A stretch of DNA of 26,045 bases from an uncultured Acidobacteriota bacterium (GTDB taxonomy: Bacteria; Acidobacteriota; Terriglobia; UBA7540), in the NCBI GenBank assembly GCA_937900045.1, contig CALCEB010000240.1, positions 1 through 26,045 of the forward strand. Reading direction: 5' to 3'. Below are positions 6,982 to 14,542 of the stretch, piece after piece. The position numbers and the translations under genes are program-made. The number at the start of each line of letters is the position of its first letter. Position 1 is the stretch's first letter. Under the pieces are notes generated by a model. It did not search any database. It was not told the DNA's origin and worked only from the letters and a program-made list of their open reading frames with translations.

Positions 6982-7866
6982 TCAAGGTTCGTGATACCAA
7001 CGGAAGCCGTCGCGTTGCTCTTCGTCGGCCTGCTTGAGCAGGGCCAGCGTCTGGCGGCGGCGAAGGTTAGCGCAAGCCACCAGCAAAACGTTTAGGAAGG
7101 CCATCGGCGCCACATAAGATCCCGCAAAAGATGGGCTTTCAATCGAGACCAGAAAAGACTCCTGGGAATAACGAACGACGGGGGAGAGATAGGTGTCCGT
7201 CAGACCAATGCAGTAGGCGCCGCGCGCCCGCGCCTGCTTCAATCCTTCCACGGTCTGCCGCAGACCTCGGCGGAAGGTGATGCCGATGACCACATCTCCC
7301 TTCCTCACGTTCCTGACCAGGTGAATCACGCGGCCGGGCAGCGTACCGCTGACGGTGCTAAGACCCAGGATCGTCAAGTTGTATTCCAGAAAGTCGGCGA
7401 GGGATGCTGCCAGGTCGCCTCCCAACACGATAATGCGCCGCGCCGCGCAGAGGCGGCGCGCCAGGTGGCCGATGCGCTGCACCTCCAAGGTGTGACGGAA
7501 CCCCTGCAGATTTTCAAAGTCTCTTCGCAATGAATTGTTAATGTGGGCGGGAATATCCTCCTGACCGGCTCCCATGTCTTGCATCAGGTCCAGCATAGTT
7601 GCCAGCTTGATGCTTAGCTCGTGCAAGTACCTTTGAAAATCGCGATAGCTGGCAAAGCCCATGCCTCGCACAATGCGCAACATGGTGGCAGGGTCAGTCT
7701 GGAGCTTGCGGGCCAGGTCACGGATGCTGAGCAGAACGTAGTCGCGGGGATGTTCGAGGACGGGACGGATGATCTCCTGGCGATGCCCTCTCAATTTACG
7801 GACCAGACTCCCAAAACTTTCCGGTGGTTCAACACCGTCTTGGCTTATCCGGCCTTGAATTCTCAT
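6982..7866 (-). CDS. RpiR/MurR-family transcriptional regulator
   Basis: This 294-residue cytoplasmic regulator combines an N-terminal RpiR-type helix-turn-helix (about 15-92; SIRDLARKLQTDPATMLRIV) with a C-terminal SIS sugar-isomerase domain (about 125-260; RRIIVLGGD, GDVVIGITFRRG, GAYCIGLTD). The family controls sugar-phosphate or amino-sugar catabolism, with the SIS domain sensing the ligand. The classical S-x-S-G phosphate loop is replaced by TFRRG (197-201), as in the subgroup with an F.R signature, so the ligand may not be a simple sugar phosphate. The ATG at 7866 has AGGAG nine bases upstream; the ATG at 7875 directly abuts AGGAG and is less likely. It is divergent from the TonB-dependent receptor. 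Confidence 0.88.
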   Translation of the reverse strand: MRIQGRISQDGVEPPESFGSLVRKLRGHRQEIIRPVLEHPRDYVLLSIRDLARKLQTDPATMLRIVRGMGFASYRDFQRYLHELSIKLATMLDLMQDMGAGQEDIPAHINNSLRRDFENLQGFRHTLEVQRIGHLARRLCAARRIIVLGGDLAASLADFLEYNLTILGLSTVSGTLPGRVIHLVRNVRKGDVVIGITFRRGLRQTVEGLKQARARGAYCIGLTDTYLSPVVRYSQESFLVSIESPSFAGSYVAPMAFLNVLLVACANLRRRQTLALLKQADEEQRDGFRWYHEP

Positions 7867-7912
7867 TTCTGCCATCTCCTGATAGTCTTCTCTTTCAAGC
7901 TGCCGCGCGCGG

Positions 7913-7923
7913 AATGTAACATT
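7913..7923. promoter_or_regulatory. Candidate operator palindrome near the regulator
   Basis: AATGTAACATT is a perfect palindrome with a single-base centre, 47 bases upstream of the rpiR-type start. RpiR-family proteins bind palindromes and often regulate their own gene. There is no direct evidence of binding, and an 11-bp palindrome can arise by chance. Confidence 0.25.
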
Positions 7924-8027
7924 TGTGTCAGATCTCGGATTCGCCTTTTGACTCGAGGCACACAGGATGCCACAACTTGGGCTTTACGGGAAAATAAAAG
8001 CAATTTTGGACGATAAAAATAAATTTC

Positions 8028-8056
8028 TTGACAGACAAATAGGGTAGGGGTAGGTT
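8028..8056 (+). promoter_or_regulatory. Candidate sigma-70 promoter for the receptor
   Basis: A perfect -35 hexamer TTGACA (8028-8033) is followed after 17 bases by TAGGTT (8051-8056), a weak -10 box sharing only the T, A and final T of the consensus. It lies in an AT-rich patch about 300 bases ahead of the receptor start, implying a long leader. The spacing is ideal, the -10 is not. Confidence 0.4.
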
Positions 8057-8088
8057 CTTTGTTTCAAACGAACGGCAATCCGTGATAC

Positions 8089-8101
8089 AAGTGTTTCACT
8101 T
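8089..8101. promoter_or_regulatory. Candidate operator downstream of the promoter
   Basis: AAGTG and CACTT flank TTT, forming a small palindrome about 35 bases downstream of the candidate -10 box. It could be a repressor site for the divergent regulator. It is not the same sequence as the palindrome at 7913-7923, so the two cannot both be assigned to one protein with confidence. Confidence 0.2.
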
Positions 8102-8193
8102 CTTCCCATGTGGGGCCGGAGCGGAACACAGAGAATTAAAACCTACCGGCTGACTGACAACGAAATTTTAAGAGGAGAGTCTTCTGGGTAAAA

Positions 8194-8213
8194 CCGGGAT
8201 GGCATCATCCCGG
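8194..8213 (+). repeat. Perfect hairpin in the receptor leader
   Basis: CCGGGATG (8194-8201) pairs perfectly with CATCCCGG (8206-8213) around a GCAT loop. No T-run follows, so it is not a terminator. The next 120 bases are rich in GGGC/GCCC pairs (for example GGGCACAGCCC) and look like a dispersed repeat. The reading frame of the receptor stays open through this stretch, but I regard that as chance. Confidence 0.55.
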
Positions 8214-8355
8214 CGTGCAAGCAAGGGATTGCAGCCTAAAACGGCCTGGATTGAGGGGATGGGCACAGCCCGGGAAGGCGGGCTTCAACCCTGGGCCGGC
8301 AGTTAGGCATTCGAAAGGACGCCGAAAAATCGTCAAGCTTTTCCGGAGGAAGGCG

Positions 8356-11300
8356 ATGAAAAATGCAAAGCAACTGAAGCGCGGGCTGGGATGGCTCACC
8401 CTCGCGATACTCCTCTCTTTGGGAACGGCGCAAGCCCAGTTAAACCGCGGGATCATGGAGGGAATCGTCACTGATCCGCAAGGGGCGGCAGTGGTTGGAG
8501 CTAGGGTCACCATCACGGACTTGGCTACCAATGTCACAGCCGTGACCAAAACCAATGACACCGGTTATTACCGCGTTGTAGACCTGGTGCCGGGAAAGTA
8601 CAGCGCCCATATCGAGTCGAGTGGTTTCGTCGCGGTTGAAATCGTTGGTATTCAAGTGCCGGCGGGAGAAACGATCCGTGAAGACGCCCAGATGAAGCTC
8701 GGCGCGACTCATCAATTGGTTCAAGTCACGGCCAGCGCGCCGCTGGTTGAAACCGGCGCGTCCAATTTCTCCACGGCCATTGACAATCGCACGGTTCAAG
8801 ACGTGCCGTTGCAGGGCCGTGACTTGCAGCAGTTGATCTACCTGCTTCCAGGAGTGAGCAGCGCCGCCGGACCGCCGGGCAGCAACTTTGGATTCAACAG
8901 CCAATTTGGAAGCTTTCCCGACCCCACTTACGTTCAGGGATCGGACGTCTCCGTGAATGGCGGCCAAGGCGGGGCCAATGCCTGGTATCTGGACGGGATG
9001 ATCAACCTTTCCGGGATGGCGGAAAACGTAGCCGTCAATCCTTCGCCAGACGCTGTGGGGGAGTTCCAGGCCATCACCAACGGCTTCGCCCCGCAATACA
9101 GCCGGACAGGAGGCGGAGTTTTCGACGTCGTTCTGAAATCCGGGACGAATCAGCTTCATGGAAACTTATACGAGTACGTTCGCAACAGCGCCACCAACGC
9201 TCGAAACCCGTTCACTTCGATTGACGCAACCGGCCACATCATTCCCCAGGATCAGCTTCGCTACAATGATTTCGGCGGAACCCTGGGCGGACCGGTGGTG
9301 ATTCCTCACGTCTACAACGGCAAGGATAAGACCTTTTTCTTCGTTTCTTTTGAGCACACCATCCTGCATTTGAGTGGAAGCCAGGTGTTTTCAGTTCCCA
9401 CTCCTGCCATGCGTCAAGGCAATTTTGCGGAGGATCCCAACTCCACCAATTTTGGAATCTGGAATCCTTACAGCACGGTCGGCCCGAACTCCAGCGGATT
9501 GTTCACGCGAACCGCTTTCGGAACGCCGGTGGCAGGAAACCCATATGGCGCGAACGGGTGCTTGAATACCTCGGTGGAGGCGGGTAGCGCCAAAGGGATC
9601 AAGACCTGCAATTTTGCCACCACCATCCCTTCCAACATGATGGACAAGTCGGCGATGTTTTTCTTGAATTCCTACCCGCTTCCCAATTTCGTCGATCCGC
9701 TGAGCAATTGCCCGATGGGGAAAGGCAACTACCGGATTTGCGACAATTACCTGGGCTCAGTGGGGAGCAGCCAGAATCCGTATAACATCTCGATCAAGGT
9801 TGACAACCAGTGGAGCGACCGCAGCAAGTATTTTGCGGAGTGGGTCTTCAATCCCGGACAATACAACAATTACCAACTTCCCTGGACGGGGCCAACGTTC
9901 CCTTCGACCGGCTGGGGAGCAAGCCTGCCCTTTGATTTTGCTAACCAGGTGGCGGGCTTCGGCAATACTTATATCCTTAGCCCCACCTTCTTCAATGAAT
10001 TTCACGCCAGCTTCAGCCGGCAGTTTCTGACCACCAATCCATCGCAAGGTGGATACCCCAACAGTGTTTCCGACCTCAGCCAGGTCAATCAGGTGTTGGG
10101 GCCGTCGCAAATTTTTGTGGGGACATTCACGGCCTCCCCATCCTTCTCGGTGGGCATGCCGGACGGGGGATCGAGCAGCTTTGGACCTCCCGGATGGGTG
10201 AATATGCTGATGGCCACCGAATCCTACACGATCCTTGACGATGTGACCAAAATCGTGGGACGTCATACCATTAAGACCGGCTTCGTTTACCGGCTGGAAC
10301 ACGCCGGACGATCGATCAGCGATCCCACCACCCTGGCCTTTGACGGCAGATTGACCGGAGACCCCAATACCGGGTTGGGGGCGCCGGGATTAACCCAGTT
10401 CATGATGGGCACCGTTTCGAGCGATGGCGCTTCCGCAACGGGCCTGACCGCTGACCCCTACCTCCGGGATAGCTACTGGGGCTTTTACGTGCAGGATGAT
10501 TTCCGCATCACTCCAAAATTTACATTGAATATGGGATTGCGTTATGACATTCCGGGCTTCTTCCAGACGCGCGAAGGGCCGATGTCGAATTTCTGCCTGA
10601 GCTGCCCCAATAGCTATACAGGCCGTCCCGGTAAGATGATTTATTGGGGTGATCCTGGATTCCCCTGGGGGTCTAACATTGCTCCCGCCAATAAGACGGA
10701 TTTTGGTCCACGGTTGAACTTTTCCTGGGCTCCGTGGAGTGACCGCAAGACGGTCTTTCGGGGAGGCTATGACATCTTCTACACCAACGCCACCAACAGC
10801 TATAACAACATTGGCCAGGGCATCGCGCCGGGGCCGGACTGGCAGTCCTTCAACATCTGGAACGGAAGTTTCTATCCGGGCCAATGCGCGCCCTTTTCAG
10901 GCCAATGCGTGGCTTTCCCGCTCTCGAACACTACGGTCGTCAAGGGCAACTTGACGACTCCCCCCGTGCCCGCTGACCATCTGCCGCCGGCGGCGCACGA
11001 AGTGCCGGGTTACGCTTCCCAGCTCCAGTTCTATTACCCACCGCCGGCCGACCCGATGGAGGAGTCCTGGAACTTCAACATCCAGAGAGAGCTGCCCGAC
11101 GACATGATGATCGAAGTGGGCTATGTAGGAACGCATGGAGTGCATCTGGCGGGCGATACTTTCCGCCAGTTCAACTACGTCCACACCGCCGACCGGGTCA
11201 AATACAAGACGGGAATCAACGCCAATGTTCCGATCACGCAAATTTACTCGGGACAAACGGCCACGGCGCTGCAACAAATCTGGGGAAGCTCGACGCTGCC

Positions 11301-12276
11301 TCTTTCCATATTGCTTACGGATTATCCGGCCTATGGAGCGCTTTTCCCACAGACGGTTTTTGACGGCACCAGCGTTTACAACGCCTTGGACGTGCGCTTC
11401 CAGAAGCGCTTTTCGCACGGCATGAACTTCATCGTTTCCTATACCAATTCGAAAGAAATTGACAACGCCTCCACGGCTCAACTCGCCGCCATGACGTTTG
11501 ACACCATTCATCTTTCCCGGCCTGGAAACATCGGAGGACGGATCGGCGCCCAGGGCGGCGGCGCAGCCTCGGGCGTCTCCGGAGTTTTCGGCGGAGGCTA
11601 TCAAAATCCTGACAATCGGAACGCCGATCGCGCCATTGCCATCGACGACATTCCGCAGAACTTCAACGCCACATTTACCTATGAGCTTCCTTTCGGCGCA
11701 GGCAAACACTTCCTGAATGAAAAGGGCCCGCTGAACGCTATTTTTGGCGGCTGGCTTCTGACTGGAAATCTCAATGCGGAGAGCGGGACACCTTTGACCA
11801 TCACCGGGCCCTGCGACCAGTTGACTTGCCGGCCAGACCTCATCGGGAATCCCCGGATGAGCGGTTCCAAGCAGGCGCAAATCAACGATTGGATCAATGC
11901 CAGTGCCTTCACCCCGCCTTACGGGGCTGACCAGACCTTCTGGCAGAATTACAATCCCAATGACCCGCGAGCCTATCTGTTTGGGACGGCGGGACTGCGC
12001 CTGCCCAGTTTGCGCGGACCCGGATTCTGGAACTTGGATTCGGCCCTGGCCAAAGACTTTCACGTTTCGGAGACGAAGTACTTTCAATTTCGCTGGGAGG
12101 CCTTTAACACTCTGAATCACATGAACCCGGGATTACCGAACACCAATTATTGCTTGCCTCCCGGACCGGGTGGCGAAACGGATACGGTGCATCAGGCGGG
12201 TTGCCAGTTCGGCCGTATTACCAACATCCAGACGGACCCGCGATCCATGCAGTTTGCACTGAAATTTTACTGGTAA
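8356..12276 (+). CDS. Oar-type TonB-dependent receptor
   Basis: This 1306-residue outer-membrane protein has a signal peptide (1-27, ending AQA), a carboxypeptidase-regulatory-like domain (about 32-115; GIVTDPQGAAVVGARVTI), a plug domain (about 120-240; QDVPLQGRDLQQLIYLLPGV) and a long beta-barrel ending in FALKFYW. The aromatic last residue is usual for barrel insertion. The order matches the Oar/CarboxypepD_reg-plug receptors that are greatly expanded in Acidobacteriota and thought to import large substrates with TonB energy. The ATG at 8356 follows GGAGGA by five bases and a signal peptide starts there, so the open frame upstream (from 8215) is not coding. It is divergent from the RpiR-type gene. 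The substrate is unknown. Confidence 0.93.
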   Translation: MKNAKQLKRGLGWLTLAILLSLGTAQAQLNRGIMEGIVTDPQGAAVVGARVTITDLATNVTAVTKTNDTGYYRVVDLVPGKYSAHIESSGFVAVEIVGIQVPAGETIREDAQMKLGATHQLVQVTASAPLVETGASNFSTAIDNRTVQDVPLQGRDLQQLIYLLPGVSSAAGPPGSNFGFNSQFGSFPDPTYVQGSDVSVNGGQGGANAWYLDGMINLSGMAENVAVNPSPDAVGEFQAITNGFAPQYSRTGGGVFDVVLKSGTNQLHGNLYEYVRNSATNARNPFTSIDATGHIIPQDQLRYNDFGGTLGGPVVIPHVYNGKDKTFFFVSFEHTILHLSGSQVFSVPTPAMRQGNFAEDPNSTNFGIWNPYSTVGPNSSGLFTRTAFGTPVAGNPYGANGCLNTSVEAGSAKGIKTCNFATTIPSNMMDKSAMFFLNSYPLPNFVDPLSNCPMGKGNYRICDNYLGSVGSSQNPYNISIKVDNQWSDRSKYFAEWVFNPGQYNNYQLPWTGPTFPSTGWGASLPFDFANQVAGFGNTYILSPTFFNEFHASFSRQFLTTNPSQGGYPNSVSDLSQVNQVLGPSQIFVGTFTASPSFSVGMPDGGSSSFGPPGWVNMLMATESYTILDDVTKIVGRHTIKTGFVYRLEHAGRSISDPTTLAFDGRLTGDPNTGLGAPGLTQFMMGTVSSDGASATGLTADPYLRDSYWGFYVQDDFRITPKFTLNMGLRYDIPGFFQTREGPMSNFCLSCPNSYTGRPGKMIYWGDPGFPWGSNIAPANKTDFGPRLNFSWAPWSDRKTVFRGGYDIFYTNATNSYNNIGQGIAPGPDWQSFNIWNGSFYPGQCAPFSGQCVAFPLSNTTVVKGNLTTPPVPADHLPPAAHEVPGYASQLQFYYPPPADPMEESWNFNIQRELPDDMMIEVGYVGTHGVHLAGDTFRQFNYVHTADRVKYKTGINANVPITQIYSGQTATALQQIWGSSTLPLSILLTDYPAYGALFPQTVFDGTSVYNALDVRFQKRFSHGMNFIVSYTNSKEIDNASTAQLAAMTFDTIHLSRPGNIGGRIGAQGGGAASGVSGVFGGGYQNPDNRNADRAIAIDDIPQNFNATFTYELPFGAGKHFLNEKGPLNAIFGGWLLTGNLNAESGTPLTITGPCDQLTCRPDLIGNPRMSGSKQAQINDWINASAFTPPYGADQTFWQNYNPNDPRAYLFGTAGLRLPSLRGPGFWNLDSALAKDFHVSETKYFQFRWEAFNTLNHMNPGLPNTNYCLPPGPGGETDTVHQAGCQFGRITNIQTDPRSMQFALKFYW

Positions 12277-12322
12277 AACCAGTTTGCGGCAGGAAGCGGG
12301 CGAACGATTGCCCGGCGGAAGG

Positions 12323-12374
12323 GTTTATCCTGGGCGAAATGCCGGGATTCTTCGCTTCGCTCAGAATGACAGGC
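12323..12374. repeat. Dispersed repeat, copy B (SERSEES type)
   Basis: This is the second copy of the repeat at 2-53, in the same orientation, 49 of 52 positions identical. It sits in the gap between the receptor and the S15 hydrolase, starting 47 bases after the receptor stop. A weak CGGGC/GCCCG stem precedes it (about 12298-12314), but no T-run that would make a clear terminator. Confidence 0.75.
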
Positions 12375-12425
12375 TCGCCGCACAAATGTAGAATCTCGTG
12401 AATAATCCAGTTGGAGTCTGACACG

Positions 12426-14291
12426 ATGAAGCACCGCGCTATTCGACTTGCACTTCTGGCCATTGCCAGTGTAGCCCTTGCCGGCCTTGCCCGGCCTTCC
12501 GAGGCTCAGGATGTGACCAACTACAGCCAGATTTTTAACAAGCGGGATGTCATGATCCCCATGCGGGATGGTGTCCGCTTGCACACGGAGATCTACATCC
12601 CTAAGAATGCCAAAGGTCCGCTGCCCTTCCTCATGGAGCGGACTCCTTACGGCATTCCGGAAGATGCAAACGGCTTCACCCGGAAGCTCAACCTCTACCG
12701 CGAGATGATTCCGGATGGATACATCTTCGTGTTTCAGGATATTCGGGGCCGTTATAAATCCGAAGGGCGCTTCGTGATGCTGCGCGACCCGCGCAATCCC
12801 AATGACCCCAAGGCCATCGATGAAGGCACGGACACCTACGACACCATCGATTGGCTCCTGAAAAACGTGCCCAACAATAACGGCCGCGTGGGCATTGTGG
12901 GGATTTCCTACGGCGGCTGGCTCACGGTGATGGCGACGCTTGACCCGCATCCGGCGCTCAAAGCGGCGTCGGAGCAAGCCTCGCCCGCCGACATGTTTCT
13001 GGGCGATGACTTCCATCATAACGGAGCCTTCCGGCTGAGCTACGGATTTGAATACTCGACACGAATGGAAACGTCGAAGCAACAGGTGACGTTTGACTTT
13101 AACCGGTGGGATACCTTCGAGTGGTATTTGCGCCTGGGTCCGCTTTCGAACGTGAACGCGCTCTATCTTCATCACAAGATTCCAACCTGGGATAACTTCG
13201 TGAATCACCCGAACTACGATAGCTTCTGGCAGAGGCAGGCCGTCACGCCGTATCTGACCAGCGTGAAGGTACCGATGCTGAACGTGGCGGGATGGTGGGA
13301 TCAGGAAGACTTTTACGGACCTATCAAAATTTTTGAAACCCTTGAGCCGCACGACACCAAGAATCTGAATCATCTGGTGTCGGGACCTTGGAATCACGGA
13401 GGCTGGGCGTTCAACACGGGCCGGAGGCTGGGTCCGGTGGACTTCGGCAGCGATACCAACGCTTACTTCCGCCAGAATGTGCAGCGCGTGTGGTTTGCTT
13501 ACTGGCTGAAGGGTGAAGGGGATGGACACTTCCCCAAGGCGCTGACCTTTGAAAGCGGAACCGATAAGTGGGAAACCTACAAGCACTGGCCGCCCCGCGA
13601 TCGTGCCACCAACCGCAATCTTTACATTCATGCCGGCGGGAAAATGTCGTTCAGTCCGCCTCAAAGCGCCGCCGCCAGCGCTTATGACAGCTACGTTTCC
13701 GACCCGGCGAATCCCATTCCTTACCGTCATCGTCCGGTTGAGCCCACCTATCCGTTCGCGGGATGGCCGACGTGGTTGGTGCAGGACCAACGATTCGCCC
13801 AGCAGCGGCCCGACGATGTGAGTTGGGCGACTCCGGTTCTATCCCAGGACCTGCATGTAGCGGGTGATATTGTAGTCCATCTTTTCGCCTCCACTTCGGG
13901 ATCGGATAGCGACTGGATTGCAAAACTCATCGACGTCTACCCCCAGACCTATCCTGCCAACCCGAAGATGGCCGGGTACGAGCTGATGGTGGCGAACGAA
14001 GTGTTTCGCGGACGCTTCCGAAAGAGCTTTGTGCACCCAGCGGCCATACCTCCAAACCAGGTGGAAGAATACACCATCGATATCCATACCAATGACCATT
14101 GCTTCCTGAAAGGGCATCAAGTGATGCTCCAGATTCAAAGCACGTGGTTCCCGTTGATTGACCGCAACCCCCAGAAGTTCGTTCCCAATATTTTCAAGGC
14201 CACTGCTGCGGATTACCAGGCGGCCACGCAGCACATCTACCGTTCCAAGAGCTATCCCACCCATGTCACGCTCCCCGTGGTCACGCCCTGA
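12426..14291 (+). CDS. Secreted alpha-amino-acid ester hydrolase type (S15)
   Basis: This 621-residue protein carries a signal peptide (1-27, ending EAQ), an X-Pro dipeptidyl-peptidase (S15)/CocE-type alpha/beta-hydrolase domain and a C-terminal jelly-roll (X-Pro_dipep_C). The triad is visible: Ser161 in GISYGG, Asp292 in GWWDQED, His324 in GPWNHGG. The spacing closely follows Xanthomonas citri alpha-amino-acid ester hydrolase (Ser174, Asp307, His340). Its carboxylate cluster (Asp208, Glu309, Asp310) is matched by Asp195, Glu294 and Asp295. That cluster binds the substrate's free alpha-amino group, so the enzyme probably cleaves amino-acid esters or amides, in the family also beta-lactam side chains. 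The ATG at 12426 has GGAG nine bases upstream. Confidence 0.88.
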   Translation: MKHRAIRLALLAIASVALAGLARPSEAQDVTNYSQIFNKRDVMIPMRDGVRLHTEIYIPKNAKGPLPFLMERTPYGIPEDANGFTRKLNLYREMIPDGYIFVFQDIRGRYKSEGRFVMLRDPRNPNDPKAIDEGTDTYDTIDWLLKNVPNNNGRVGIVGISYGGWLTVMATLDPHPALKAASEQASPADMFLGDDFHHNGAFRLSYGFEYSTRMETSKQQVTFDFNRWDTFEWYLRLGPLSNVNALYLHHKIPTWDNFVNHPNYDSFWQRQAVTPYLTSVKVPMLNVAGWWDQEDFYGPIKIFETLEPHDTKNLNHLVSGPWNHGGWAFNTGRRLGPVDFGSDTNAYFRQNVQRVWFAYWLKGEGDGHFPKALTFESGTDKWETYKHWPPRDRATNRNLYIHAGGKMSFSPPQSAAASAYDSYVSDPANPIPYRHRPVEPTYPFAGWPTWLVQDQRFAQQRPDDVSWATPVLSQDLHVAGDIVVHLFASTSGSDSDWIAKLIDVYPQTYPANPKMAGYELMVANEVFRGRFRKSFVHPAAIPPNQVEEYTIDIHTNDHCFLKGHQVMLQIQSTWFPLIDRNPQKFVPNIFKATAADYQAATQHIYRSKSYPTHVTLPVVTP

Positions 14292-14342
14292 CCGGGACGT
14301 GGAAATGAGACGGCGCGAGTGGTGCCGGGATTGGCTGACTCT

Positions 14343-14483
14343 CTATACACGAGGACATAAGTCGGCAACGGGAATTTGCTGTAGCGCCGCTCGGAGCTTG
14401 CCCTGACAGGGAGCGGTGAAATCCGCCGGTCACAGACCGGCGCTACAGTCCCGGGCGTCGCCGACTTACGACCGTGCGTATAG
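14343..14483. repeat. Nested inverted-repeat element
   Basis: The outer 28-base arms (14343-14370 and, inverted, 14456-14483) match at about 22 of 28 positions, including CTATAC at the tips and AAGTCGGC further in. Inside them CTGTAGCGCCG (14379-14389) is inverted at 14438-14448, and GCCGGT/ACCGGC form a smaller stem around CACAG (14425-14441). It begins 51 bases after the S15 hydrolase stop and encodes nothing. I find no flanking direct repeat. It may be a MITE relative of the element at 3479-3588 or a REP-like structure. Confidence 0.65.
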
Positions 14484-14542
14484 CTTTGACTGGAGCAAAA
14501 GCCGGATTGGCCTGCTTGATGAACCGGTATCGCGGTTGATTG

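Noticed and set aside
8028..8056. Treating the promoter as firm
   Set aside because: The -35 box is perfect, but the -10 box TAGGTT is poor and there are about 300 bases to the start codon; kept only as a candidate.
8215..8355. N-terminal extension of the receptor
   Set aside because: The open frame runs through palindromic repeat sequence; the signal peptide and the GGAGGA site both point to the ATG at 8356.
10897..12120. A 407-codon open frame on the minus strand
   Set aside because: It is antisense to the receptor barrel and has no recognisable domain.
12267..13790. A 507-codon open frame on the minus strand
   Set aside because: It is antisense to the S15 hydrolase with its clear triad, and its start-side sequence has no domain. 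The end of the frame crosses the SERSEES repeat.
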